A stretch of DNA of 16,779 nt from Sanchytrium tribonematis (GCA_018985235.1 JADGIG010000129.1:1-16779), one strand, 5' to 3'; counted from the first letter of the stretch, positions 1 through 7,233 are shown. Program-made: numbers and translations. Notes: a model not told the origin generated them from the letters alone.

Positions 1-261
1 ATTAATTTTCCTATTAAATTGTCACAAAGTACTAATACCGGAAGACTCATTCAGTCAGAATACTTCATTACTCTGGAATTGATTTCTAACAAAAGATCAG
101 TGGGTCAGCACATTAATTTTCCAATTGTAATTTGCACCACCACAAATTTAGGCACTGAGTCACATTTAGTTACACAAGAATATCCACTAGACTTGCAATA
201 TTTTCCTAACCATAGAAAAGGTCTAACCTTATACCCTTCTTTATCTCAAATTCAATATTGA
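1..261 (+). CDS. Arrestin-like protein, C-terminal fragment (5' end outside window)
   Basis: The reading frame is open from base 1 and ends at TGA 259-261, giving the last 86 residues of a longer protein. The fragment reads as a beta-sandwich edge: a 'FPIKLSQST' strand, then 'GRLIQSEYFITLELIS', then a turn and 'INFPIVICTT'. This resembles the arrestin C-terminal domain, where a polar turn and an I/L-x-x-x-Y-x-L-x-L strand precede a hydrophobic P-I-x-I strand. Arrestin-fold proteins act as adaptors in endocytosis and receptor turnover. The tail after the domain has no clear motif. An AATAAA lies at 293-298, 32 bases after the stop. Only the C-terminus is visible, so the family call is tentative; another Ig-like sandwich protein is possible. 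Confidence 0.5.
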   Translation: MNFPIKLSQSTNTGRLIQSEYFITLELISNKRSVGQHINFPIVICTTTNLGTESHLVTQEYPLDLQYFPNHRKGLTLYPSLSQIQY

Positions 262-320
262 TCTATTCCATTTCTCAATAGGCAGAAAAACTAATAAAAA
301 TTAATTTGAGTAAAACATTT

Positions 321-327
321 GATTGGC
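321..327 (+). promoter_or_regulatory. CCAAT-type box (GATTGGC) upstream of SEC62
   Basis: GATTGGC lies 46 bases before the SEC62 ATG at 374. The same heptamer or its complement recurs at a similar distance upstream of several other genes here (2411, 8847, 10976, 13991, 16671), which is why I read it as a promoter element. CCAAT boxes bind NF-Y/HAP complexes in opisthokonts. Confidence 0.55.
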
Positions 328-373
328 TTGAAAATTAATAAAATGTTGACTCCGTTTGTATTAACTGAAAATA

Positions 374-1169
374 ATGGCATCACCAGCTCAATATGTCGCA
401 TTTGCAGATAAAATACTTGGCAAAGCACAGAAGCAAGGCATATATCAAAACAAACGTGCTTACTACTTTAAAGCAACAGAAATGAAACCTCATGTTGATG
501 ATTTATTAGAAAAAGTCGAAATTGAGAATATCAAAAAAGGAACTGACTTATTGCAAAAGCTTTTGGAATTAAATTTTATAGTGCGTGTCAAGCGTTTCAA
601 TACAAAAATTGAAGAGGTCAAGAGATTGGAGCCTGTTGCCGATACAGATTTTAAATTAAAAGAAATTATTGACTATGAAGAACGTCAGGTCTATTACATG
701 TGGCTATATCAAGGCAATCCATTGTGGAATATGTTGAAAAGTGTTGGGATGGTCGTATTGGTTCTTGTAGGAGTGATGTATCCACTTTGGCCTTCTCAAA
801 TGAAGCACTTGTCATATTATGCTAGCTGGAGTGTCATGGGATTTATGGGAGTCATATTGTCGCTTGGTAATGAATTCTTACTTAGGGGTCATACGAATCA
901 TTGTGTTTGCCATCACTATTTTTACTCATTCTCCTGGCCTTTGGCTTTTTCCCAATTTGTTTGCGGATGTGGGTTTTTTTGATTCATTCAGACCGTGGTA
1001 CTCTTGGCATGTAACGAATGCTGAGCGTGAGCGGCGAAAAGAACAAAGGCGCATTCAAAAAGCCGAAAAGTTGAAAAAGAAAGCGGAAAAGAAAAGACTG
1101 CGAGAACTTCGTAAAAGTGACATGAGCAACTCTGACGTTAGTGATTCCGAAAACAAAAAGAAACAGTAA
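374..1169 (+). CDS. SEC62: SEC62, ER protein-translocation subunit (two exons, 19-nt intron)
   Basis: Exons 374-866 and 886-1169 join in phase 1 to encode 258 residues ending at TAA. Sec62 is a two-pass ER membrane protein that works with Sec61/Sec63 in post-translational protein import. The N-terminal domain (residues about 1-115) holds the family-typical 'FR/RY-YFK' and 'LL..NFIVRVKR' segments. TM1 is about 122-139 with the conserved 'PLWP'; TM2 is about 149-178, followed by 'FPNLFADVGFFDSFRPWYS', very close to animal Sec62 (FLPNLTADVGFIDSFRP). The tail is lysine-rich with basic repeats. Without splicing the frame stops after a nonsense tail; with the 19-nt intron removed, the distance from TM2 to the PNL motif matches human Sec62 within about one residue. 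The ATG at 374 is the first in frame and gives the expected N-terminus. Confidence 0.93.
867..885 (+). other. 19-nt spliceosomal intron in SEC62
   Basis: The intron reads GTAATGAATTCTTACTTAG. Removing it restores the frame (phase 1; the split codon becomes GGG, Gly) and joins two halves that each align to Sec62. Other GT donors nearby are out of frame, or in the case of a donor at 831 would delete 12 residues of TM2. The 3' end, TTACTTAG, matches the pattern of the other introns in the window. Confidence 0.88.
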
Positions 1170-1220
1170 ACTAATTCTTCGTCAAATTTAACACTTGTGA
1201 ATTACAATGTCAAACAATCT

Positions 1221-1237
1221 CACGTGATCTCACCAAT
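1221..1237 (+). promoter_or_regulatory. CACGTG plus CCAAT upstream of the small RING-like gene
   Basis: CACGTG (1221-1226) is followed six bases later by CCAAT (1233-1237), 36 bases before the ATG at 1274. The two elements are those found at the ribosomal protein genes here but in the opposite order. Promoter function is inferred from that recurrence. Confidence 0.4.
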
Positions 1238-1273
1238 TATAAGATTATCTGAAAATCTCCCTTCAAATTCAGG

Positions 1274-1648
1274 ATGATACAGGAAATTTTACTATTTACA
1301 TTTCTTTACTACATCTCTTACAAAATCTATTGTATTTACAATAGCCACATTTTAGAAACAAACATTTCACTTTGCAAGCAAGTTGCGGAATTGACAAAAG
1401 CAAGGGAATCACAAAATGAAAATATAAAAGAATTGCTTCTTCTGTTAAGTGAGACGGCAGATATATCAGAAACGATACTGCAAGAGAATGCGAAATTGAT
1501 TGCGAAAAGGCAATGTTTATTCAAAAAAGAAGCAAGTAATTATACAAATCGAAAATGCAAAATTTGCAGAAAGCGAATCCGAGTGAGTCTAAGAGGATGT
1601 GAACATATTTCGCACAACCCCTGTATAATGATGAATAAAGCAAAATGA
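1274..1648 (+). CDS. Small membrane-anchored coiled-coil protein with incomplete RING-like finger
   Basis: This is a 124-residue frame ending at TGA. Residues 4-22 are a hydrophobic, aromatic-rich segment, likely a signal anchor. Residues 30-80 are rich in E, K, L and Q with heptad character, suggesting a coiled coil. Near the end, C95-x2-C98-x10-C109-x-H111-x2-H114-x2-C117 matches the first six zinc ligands of a RING-H2 finger, the E2-binding fold of ubiquitin ligases. The last C-x2-C pair is absent: the protein ends seven residues after C117. I found no GT-AG intron that joins a proper C-x2-C downstream. The gene may be truncated, may use an unrecognised exon, or may bind a single zinc. AATAAA at 1634-1639 lies just before the stop. 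Specific function not recognised. Confidence 0.55.
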   Translation: MIQEILLFTFLYYISYKIYCIYNSHILETNISLCKQVAELTKARESQNENIKELLLLLSETADISETILQENAKLIAKRQCLFKKEASNYTNRKCKICRKRIRVSLRGCEHISHNPCIMMNKAK

Positions 1649-1704
1649 TTTTTTTATAGATTTATTTCAGCTCCCATTGCAATAATGGTAATAGCCCTGC
1701 CTTT

Positions 1705-2361
1705 TTAAAAGATGCGTTGCACAGGTCCCATGGTGGACTTGATATGCAAAGATTTAACGTTTTGCCAATTCTTTTTCAACAAAGATACAAGAAAATTGAC
1801 AGACAACATTGTGTTAGAAACCAATTGATCTTCAGTCATTTCAACATTTCCGACAGCAACACTCATACACAATACTTTCTTCAATTGAAATTTAATAGTG
1901 GATTTGATTTCCTCGGCCTTGTCTTGTAAAGATTCGGCATGAGAAACAGGAGACGGAAACTTTCCCGCACGATTCAATCCAGGTCCTAAAATACGAGGAA
2001 TTTGCTTAATCAATGCTTCCGAAGCCAAAAATGCGTCGTATTTCTTTGCTAATTTTTTGATTAACTTCTTATTTTTGTTAAGCTTTTTCAAATCATCAAC
2101 AGACATTCCGTCCATTCCAATTTTAACAGCTTCATCCAAATGCTGTTCATCTCCCAACATGCAAATTTTCATTCTAGGCTTTGGAGTATTAGGAAGTTTG
2201 ATGGATCCAGCAAAACGCTTGTCTCTTTGAGGATCGTAATTTTTCAATCCAATTTGCAATTCGATTGTTTCCACGAAATTTCTTTTGGTTTTTTCATCTT
2301 TAGAATACTTTAGGATTTCATCAATTGCATCACGGCAGGTTTGCGCTGATAATTTGGACAT
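1705..2361 (-). CDS. RPL10A: 60S ribosomal protein uL1 (L10a)
   Basis: The 218-residue protein aligns end to end with eukaryotic uL1, the L1-stalk protein of the large ribosomal subunit. Recognisable stretches are '[12 protein letters not shown]', '[19 protein letters not shown]', '[20 protein letters not shown]', '[12 protein letters not shown]' and '[15 protein letters not shown]', ending in [11 protein letters not shown]. The MSVDDLKK segment and the KSTMGP ending are closer to yeast than to animals. The start is the ATG at 2361 (MSKLSAQ...), which matches the yeast N-terminus; the frame runs ten codons further upstream but only to a TTG. The gene has no intron. Its promoter module is at 2398-2416. 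It converges on the RING-like gene, with 56 bases between the stops. Confidence 0.97.
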   Translation of the reverse strand: MSKLSAQTCRDAIDEILKYSKDEKTKRNFVETIELQIGLKNYDPQRDKRFAGSIKLPNTPKPRMKICMLGDEQHLDEAVKIGMDGMSVDDLKKLNKNKKLIKKLAKKYDAFLASEALIKQIPRILGPGLNRAGKFPSPVSHAESLQDKAEEIKSTIKFQLKKVLCMSVAVGNVEMTEDQLVSNTMLSVNFLVSLLKKNWQNVKSLHIKSTMGPVQRIF

Positions 2362-2397
2362 AGAAAATCCAACGTATTGTAAGTATAACAACTTTCA

Positions 2398-2416
2398 CAC
2401 GTGTTTTTGTCCAATC
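2398..2416 (-). promoter_or_regulatory. Ribosomal-protein promoter module upstream of uL1: GATTGG-N7-CACGTG
   Basis: On the minus strand, GATTGG (2416-2411) is followed after 7 bases by CACGTG (2403-2398), then 36 bases to the ATG. The E-box sits in the 8-base palindrome ACACGTGT. eL8 and eL38 have the same order, orientation and nearly the same spacing. Confidence 0.7.
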
Positions 2417-2445
2417 AAAAAACGAAAAAATTAAAGGTTACAAAT

Positions 2446-2673
2446 TTATTGCTTTAATTCACCCACTGCATACTTTTGTATCTTTCCTAATGCAGATTTT
2501 GGATGACCAACATCGTCAAAATCTGCTGTAGCATCAACACCTTTATGGTCGACTATAATTTCTTCACCACCAGGATGGGTGGATGCAAAATCTGTCAAAT
2601 CATACACCTTACCTTTCAATCCAACTAGCAGCTTTTCTGAGGACTTTAACTCTGACAAAGAATATTGCTTCAT
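2446..2673 (-). CDS. Minimal soluble cytochrome b5-domain protein
   Basis: This 75-residue protein is essentially only the cytochrome b5 fold. It has the heme-binding H-P-G-G-E-E with H33, and the second axial ligand H57 in 'DVGHPKSA'. It also has 'GKVYDLTDF' before, and 'AVGEL' after, as in the family. There is no C-terminal membrane anchor, unlike microsomal b5, so it should be a soluble electron carrier whose partner is unknown. The ATG at 2673 is chosen because the frame upstream leads only to a GTG. The last codon and stop, CAA TAA A, make an AATAAA at 2450-2445, so the stop lies within a polyadenylation-type signal. Confidence 0.88.
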   Translation of the reverse strand: MKQYSLSELKSSEKLLVGLKGKVYDLTDFASTHPGGEEIIVDHKGVDATADFDDVGHPKSALGKIQKYAVGELKQ

Positions 2674-2734
2674 GTCACAGATTCGCACGTAATCAAGTTT
2701 GAAATTAATTTGTCAGGAGTATTATCAAACTTGA

Positions 2735-2971
2735 ATGAAGCGGAAATTGGAAGTTGTTAGTGATACTTCATCAAAAAAGAGAGACGTTTTAGGGATTCAA
2801 TGGAATCACTCCCAAAAAGAATTATCGGAAACAATTTTGGATCAAAAGTGCTACTTTTGTGAAAAGATTAATGATCTTTACACATGTATTAGGTGCAAGG
2901 AAGCATATTGTGATAAATGTGGAAGTTTGATTTTCTTAGCCCGTGAAATCATATGTGTATCTTGTAAGTAA
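2735..2971 (+). CDS. Small cysteine-rich zinc-binding protein, Siva-like
   Basis: The 78-residue protein has a basic N-terminus (KRKLEVV, SSKKR) and a C-terminal cluster of four CxxC pairs: C39/C42, C51/C54, C59/C62 and C74/C77. The spacing C-x2-C-x4-C-x2-C-x11-C-x2-C near the end resembles the C-terminal half of Siva-family zinc domains, a loose match made from memory of the pattern. The '..HSQKELSE' stretch before it is also Siva-like, but short. The last codons TGT AAG TAA overlap a strong GTAAG donor-like sequence at 2964. Splicing it to the AG at 3021-3022 would give the same ending, Cys-Lys-stop. It is divergent from cytochrome b5, with 61 bases between start codons. Confidence 0.55.
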   Translation: MKRKLEVVSDTSSKKRDVLGIQWNHSQKELSETILDQKCYFCEKINDLYTCIRCKEAYCDKCGSLIFLAREIICVSCK

Positions 2972-3034
2972 GATTTGGAATCAAGTGAATTATTTCCGGA
3001 ATTGTAAACCTCCAAAATTTAGGTAAATAACAAT

Positions 3035-3559
3035 TTATTTTCTTAAAATTTCACTAATATGATTTACCTGACCATCCCGTCTACCATCTAAACCTTTTCC
3101 TTTTCCATCGTCGTCAAATCTTTCCTTATGAGAGCCAGTGTATTTGGTATGGTCGGTCAAGCGATCAAAAACAGAATCGCTGGATGCTTTAGAATCTAGT
3201 TCATTGCCACTCCCATTTAAATTCTTATTGCTGCCGGTTTCTGTTCTAACTTTTGGTTCATTTTTGACTACTAAGGCTACAAGCTTTGAATAACCTTCCT
3301 CGTCTCCTGGATATTTAATCTCTGCTAAAAGGCGCAATGCAGCTTTAAATTGTTCAAAATCTAGTTTTCTATCAGTTTTTTCTTTCTTTGCTTTGTTAAA
3401 TACAATGTCTACATCTGTAGTGGTCAATTTTTTGTCTAAAATCAAACTATCTTTACAGAGCTTGCTAAATTTGAAATTATCAATTTCTACTGCATTAATG
3501 GCTCTGCTACTTCCGAAGGAACAAAAAGCAGAGAATCTTTTAAGAAGCTCGTCTTCCAT
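3035..3559 (-). CDS. TPPP: TPPP/p25-alpha family microtubule-associated protein
   Basis: This 174-residue protein has the complete p25-alpha layout. An N-terminal EF-hand-like helical domain spans residues about 1-98, with 'FEQFKAALRLLAEIKYP' typical of the family. A low-complexity S/N/G linker (about 103-128) follows. The C-terminal signature at residues 134-153 (LTDHTKYTGSHKERFDDDGK), then GKGLDGRRD, is close to animal TPPP. TPPP proteins bundle and stabilise microtubules and occur almost only in organisms with cilia or flagella, so this supports a zoosporic stage. There is no doublecortin domain, so it is not apicortin. The stop TAA is embedded in AATAAA (3039-3034). Only 42 bases separate its ATG from that of glucosidase II beta on the other strand. 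Confidence 0.93.
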   Translation of the reverse strand: MEDELLKRFSAFCSFGSSRAINAVEIDNFKFSKLCKDSLILDKKLTTTDVDIVFNKAKKEKTDRKLDFEQFKAALRLLAEIKYPGDEEGYSKLVALVVKNEPKVRTETGSNKNLNGSGNELDSKASSDSVFDRLTDHTKYTGSHKERFDDDGKGKGLDGRRDGQVNHISEILRK

Positions 3560-3601
3560 TTTTGAGTTTCAAACTTTGACCTGTTTATTTTTTGTAACCA
3601 T

Positions 3602-4917
3602 ATGCTTTATCTTTTTACAGCATTTGCAAAACTTAGAGGCGTTAACCCAAAGGATGAAGCAATATACAGCGGTTCCGAAATCGTTTGTGATGGTAACAAA
3701 AAAATTCCTATATCCTGGATAAACGACGACTATTGCGATTGCCAAGACGGAACTGATGAAAAAGGTACAAGTGCTTGTGATACTGAATTTTTTTGTAATA
3801 ATGATGGTCTTTCAAAATACATCCCTTCTAGTTGGGTTGACGATGGTAGACAAGATTGTTGCGACGGAAGCGATGAACAAAATGGTACTAATACTTGTAG
3901 CGAATTAAAATTACAATTGGAAAGTAAACGCAAAGAATTATCAGAGAAATATCGCACAGGTATAGAAGAAAAAAGATCGTATATAGAATTTGGATTAAAT
4001 TGGAGATCTAATAGCGTGAAGAAAATATCAGAAGATGAATTAAAAATTCAAAAATTGGATCAGGATTTAACAGCTTTAAATACCAAAATACACGAACTCG
4101 AAAAGCTGGAAAAGTTTGAGGATGATGTTTTTCAATGTAATCAATTTTGTATCGATAATTATAACTCACGTTTTGGTGAAATATTTGAAAGCCTCAAGTC
4201 TGTTGAAAATCCTCCACAATATGTTTTGGATGCAATATCAAAATACGAAGGCATAATAGCTGATCCTACCCCAAAATCGCGCAATGGAGAACAAAATAAT
4301 GGTATTATTTCGAAAATCCTGGATTGGATCCCACTTATTCCACGATCCAGTACTGGAACTTTTTTACTAACGTAGATAATTTGCAATCATTTAGAGATTC
4401 TAGGTCAGAAAAGCAAAGATCTAAGACAGACTTGGAAACGCATTTAAATGCATTAAAGTCGAAACTTGAATTTAATTTAGGTCTACATGACGAATGGGCT
4501 AAGACGGTTGAATCTTGCACGAGCGACATTTTTGAGGGCAAAAATTATGAATTTTGTTTTTTTGGGTCTGTCAAACAAGATGGGATACTTTTGGGTCGAT
4601 TTTCCGAGTGGACTCATCACAAAGATCCAAGAATTGATTTCATTGAATCTTTAGGAAACGATCTTGACAAGATGGAAGGAATAGATGTGTTTGGAGAGAT
4701 GAAATACAATTACGGCACACGCTGTTGGAATGGAAATGACAGGTTTGTGGATGTGGTAGTCCGATGCGATTCGGTTTTCAAGATTGTTGCGGTGTCTGAA
4801 CCATCTATGTGCAACTACAGGATGGAAGTTACAACACCAGTAGCATGTCCGCATCCTCCAGAATTTAGACCAGTCGAACCAGTCGTGCCTCACAATAATG
4901 TCAAAGATGAATTATAA
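3602..4917 (+). CDS. GTB1: Glucosidase II beta subunit (two exons, 26-nt intron, KDEL ending)
   Basis: Exons 3602-4349 and 4376-4917 join in phase 1 to give 429 residues. The beta subunit of ER glucosidase II tethers the catalytic alpha subunit and recognises mannose on N-glycans during glycan trimming. After 'RGVNP' come two LDL-receptor-A-like repeats (about residues 24-100, with [13 protein letters not shown] and CCDGSDE). A charged coiled-coil region (about 103-195) follows, and then a C-terminal MRH domain with 'KQDG', 'YGTRCWNG' and '[13 protein letters not shown]'. The protein ends in KDEL, an ER-retrieval signal. The first nine residues (MLYLFTAFA) would be an unusually short signal peptide; no upstream ATG is available in the 42-base gap to TPPP. 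The stop overlaps AATAAA at 4916-4921. Confidence 0.94.
4350..4375 (+). other. 26-nt intron in glucosidase II beta with perfect TACTAAC branch site
   Basis: The intron starts GTACTGG and ends TACTAACGTAG. Its removal restores the frame (phase 1, split codon AAT, Asn) and joins the coiled-coil half to the MRH half. TACTAAC is the classic yeast-type branch box; its branch adenosine is 5 nt before the last intron base. The unspliced frame stops at the TAG of the acceptor itself. Confidence 0.92.
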
Positions 4918-5680
4918 TAAACTTATAAATTTGAAGGCCATGTCAACACATGTGGCATTTGCAAAGCAAGAAATCGAACAACACAAAGTGTCAATGCAAC
5001 TGAAAGAAAAACTAGAAGATTATCAACAATTTCAGACTGAAATGACTTGTAAAATTCTCAACTTAAGACAACAAGAAGAAATACTATCTTTAAGCCTCGA
5101 TGAACACGTGTTTTTGGTTGCGACTTTAGACAAAAAAAGAAGCTCTGCCTCAAATAAAGAGTATAATGAAAAGAAAAAAAGGATAGAACTAACAGAAAAC
5201 ATCCGGGTACTAAAATCACAAATCTTGGAAATCCGAAACGAATTAAATCAACTTGTTCTTCATATCCAGGAGCAATCACACATCAAAAATCTAATTACAC
5301 AGATACGTTCCGATGAAGGCATTAGCTTAGTCGAGTATGTGGAGGCCCAATTGTATTTGAAATCAATTTTACAAGAGGCATTGAAAAGTCACTTATCAAA
5401 GAATGTTTCTTATAGTTTAAAAATTACATCAGATTTAGAAAAAGCTTCATCACCAAATCTAATTGATAATGCGATTGAAAAAGTTGAGATTAGCAAGAGC
5501 GAAAATCAGTCAAGATTGATCTATTCCCTAAACAATATCTGCAACTCATTGGCAAATGCTGTTAATATGGACGATTTTGCGCTGAACAAAGAAGATGGCT
5601 TCAAAAATGCCTTGGATCACATCCAGGTAACAATTTTATTGATGGAATCTCTTCTGAGCATCAACGAAAAGAATAAATAA
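4898..5680 (+). CDS. Coiled-coil protein of unknown function
   Basis: This frame encodes 260 residues from the first ATG. It is dominated by long E/K/Q/L helices (about residues 20-130) with heptad-like spacing, then a second helical region (about 135-255) with few prolines. There is no signal peptide, TM segment or zinc motif. The overall look is that of a structural or tethering subunit, for example of spindle or vesicle complexes, but I cannot assign a family. The first ATG lies inside the 3' coding end of glucosidase II beta and overlaps it by 20 bases in another frame. In-frame ATGs at 4907 and 4940 exist, and 4940 (MSTHVAFAKQ...) would remove the overlap. AATAAA at 5672-5677 abuts the stop. 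It converges on the lipase gene with only 19 bases between stops. Confidence 0.75.
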   Translation: MSKMNYNKLINLKAMSTHVAFAKQEIEQHKVSMQLKEKLEDYQQFQTEMTCKILNLRQQEEILSLSLDEHVFLVATLDKKRSSASNKEYNEKKKRIELTENIRVLKSQILEIRNELNQLVLHIQEQSHIKNLITQIRSDEGISLVEYVEAQLYLKSILQEALKSHLSKNVSYSLKITSDLEKASSPNLIDNAIEKVEISKSENQSRLIYSLNNICNSLANAVNMDDFALNKEDGFKNALDHIQVTILLMESLLSINEKNK

Positions 5681-5699
5681 TTTTATTAAGAAAGCTATA

Positions 5700-6548
5700 T
5701 TATGCATCATGAGACTTCAACAAATTTACGATATCAACGTACAGCTTTTCTACATTTTCTTCCATTTTATTGCCGAATCTTCCCGATTTGTCAACTAAAT
5801 CCCAATGACTGCCACTCAAAGTTTTGAGATACTGGCCATATTTGCTACTTTTAAGACTGACTAGGCCATCATTATCTCCGGAAAGGTTATACATAATCCT
5901 TTCCAACAAATCCATATAGTCTTGAAGCGTTTTAAGTCCCAAAATCGAAAGCAATGGCATGTTAGTAACGTCGTTATCTACTATTTGTTTTGCTATATGA
6001 TGTATTTTCTCATTATCACACTTAAAAGAAGCTCCCACACTATAGTATTTCGTAAATTTGTTTTCCTTAATTGATTCGTTAAATTTGGAACAATATTTAG
6101 TGGTCAGGCAAGAATAGGCAGGCTGATCAAGATAATATAAAAAATGATAAGCCAATGTATTTGGTTTCGACAAATTGGGATCATATCTGTAACCCAAGCC
6201 TAATTTACGATTTAAAAGATCCATAAACTCACTACCGTGATGCGGTGTGCCAATCGTTGTAATGGTTGGTATTTGTAATTTACGAGAATGAAGCATGTAA
6301 CGAGCATCTAAGCCCCCCAAGGAATGGCACAAAAGATGTGCATTTTCTAAATTGTTTTTCTGAATATATTCATACAATTCCTGACTTCTTTGCTCAATAG
6401 AATGGGTTTTAGATACCTTTGATAGGTATACTTTGTATCCTAATTTGGTCAACAATTCCGGAATATTTCCCCAATAGTTCAGTCTAAATCGTGCGAGCTC
6501 AATTTTGTCAAATCCGAAAAGTCCATGGTGCATTAAAATGGGTCTCAT
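5700..6548 (-). CDS. Alpha/beta-hydrolase lipase related to bacterial family-I triacylglycerol lipases
   Basis: The 282-residue protein matches the bacterial family-I lipase plan. 'HHGLFGFDKI' (7-16) forms the oxyanion loop. The nucleophile elbow is C-H-S76-L-G-G, followed by LDARY. 'TTIGTPHHGS' is at 97-106. The acid is Asp227 (or Asp225) in 'GDNDGLVSLKSS', and His248 in 'GSHWDLVD' completes the triad. These enzymes hydrolyse acylglycerol esters. There is no secretion signal, so it would act inside the cell, unlike most bacterial relatives. The first glycine of the usual G-x-S-x-G elbow is Cys74. Base composition is like the neighbours. An AATAAA on the minus strand at 5687-5682 follows the stop. 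The region between its ATG and the next gene (169 bases) shows no clear CCAAT or E-box. Confidence 0.85.
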   Translation of the reverse strand: MRPILMHHGLFGFDKIELARFRLNYWGNIPELLTKLGYKVYLSKVSKTHSIEQRSQELYEYIQKNNLENAHLLCHSLGGLDARYMLHSRKLQIPTITTIGTPHHGSEFMDLLNRKLGLGYRYDPNLSKPNTLAYHFLYYLDQPAYSCLTTKYCSKFNESIKENKFTKYYSVGASFKCDNEKIHHIAKQIVDNDVTNMPLLSILGLKTLQDYMDLLERIMYNLSGDNDGLVSLKSSKYGQYLKTLSGSHWDLVDKSGRFGNKMEENVEKLYVDIVNLLKSHDA

Positions 6549-6717
6549 AGTTTTGTCTCCTATAGAAAAAATTAAGAGCTGTTTAAAGGAGCTTTCAGCC
6601 TTGCAAACTAAATTAACTGCGATTTAAAAGTTATAATTCAATTAAGGGAACAGTATCGAAAGGGAATCTGATCTATCATCATACTTAATAAATGTGATTC
6701 GAGCATTCTGAAACAGA

Positions 6718-7233
6718 ATGGAAGAAATTATTTGCGAGACAATCTTTGAATCACTTCAAGTTCCATCCAAAAGAAACTTGAATTTATTTTTTCCAAATAA
6801 GAAACCTAGACTGTCAAACCATATGGACTTAATCGAGGAAAATTGCGAGAAATTAAAAAATGCAAATATCAGAAGATTAATGAATTTAAGAAAAAAATAT
6901 ATACCCAAGAAAACTTCACCGCTTCATCCATTTTACGTTAAACCCAAATCCAATCTATTGAATAAAGCAATAGGAAGTACCAGTAACAAGACAATTATGC
7001 CGAGTGAGAAATTAAAATTTTACCTGAGAAGCAAATACTTTTTAGACTTTCAAAAGTGGAAGCGCAATGAAAAAATAGGCACCCCGCTTGTTTATGCTTT
7101 TAAAGAGTGTATGCAAGAAGAAAAATGGGACATATTGGAAAATTTGAACAATAATAATACACTGGAAGATTTAATTACAGTGTTACCAGAAGCTGGATTT
7201 GAATTCGACTTCAAAGTTGATTTATTGGCATAA
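6718..7233 (+). CDS. Hypothetical protein, basic, no recognised domain
   Basis: This is a 171-residue frame from an ATG to TAA, with AATAAA at 7242-7247 shortly after. It is lysine- and asparagine-rich. A basic stretch at about residues 44-70 (IRRLMNLRKKYIPKK) precedes 'PLHPFYVKPKS', and residues about 99-125 (EKLKFYLRSKYFLDFQKWKR) look like an amphipathic helix. The C-terminus is acidic. There is no signal peptide, membrane segment or cysteine motif. The coding frame is supported by length in AT-rich DNA and by the tight fit between the divergent lipase and the convergent thioesterase gene. I do not recognise the family. Confidence 0.6.
   Translation: MEEIICETIFESLQVPSKRNLNLFFPNKKPRLSNHMDLIEENCEKLKNANIRRLMNLRKKYIPKKTSPLHPFYVKPKSNLLNKAIGSTSNKTIMPSEKLKFYLRSKYFLDFQKWKRNEKIGTPLVYAFKECMQEEKWDILENLNNNNTLEDLITVLPEAGFEFDFKVDLLA

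Noticed and set aside
1623-1670. Candidate introns (1623-1659 or 1623-1670, or a GC-AG intron 1640-1659) to complete the RING finger
   Set aside because: They either destroy the C117 codon or lead to sequence without a C-x2-C, and the acceptors do not fit the local intron pattern.
2362-2391. Upstream extension of uL1 by ten residues
   Set aside because: It begins at TTG rather than ATG, and the downstream ATG at 2361 matches the conserved N-terminus and the fixed promoter spacing.
3594-3620. Possible 27-nt GT-AG intron just before the glucosidase II beta coding region that would extend its signal peptide
   Set aside because: The upstream frame has no ATG before an in-frame TGA, and the 3' end TTTACAG does not match the T(A/T)A(C/T)NTAG pattern of the four supported introns.
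4651-4893. Antisense open frames opposite glucosidase II beta, uL1, tyrosinase and other genes
   Set aside because: They lie opposite strongly conserved coding sequence, show no domain or ATG context, and are explained as shadows of the real genes.
5105-5110. CACGTG within AACACGTGTT, the same E-box as at ribosomal protein promoters
   Set aside because: It lies deep in the coiled-coil coding sequence with no GATTGG at the right spacing and no start codon 36-39 bases on, so it is probably chance codon sequence.
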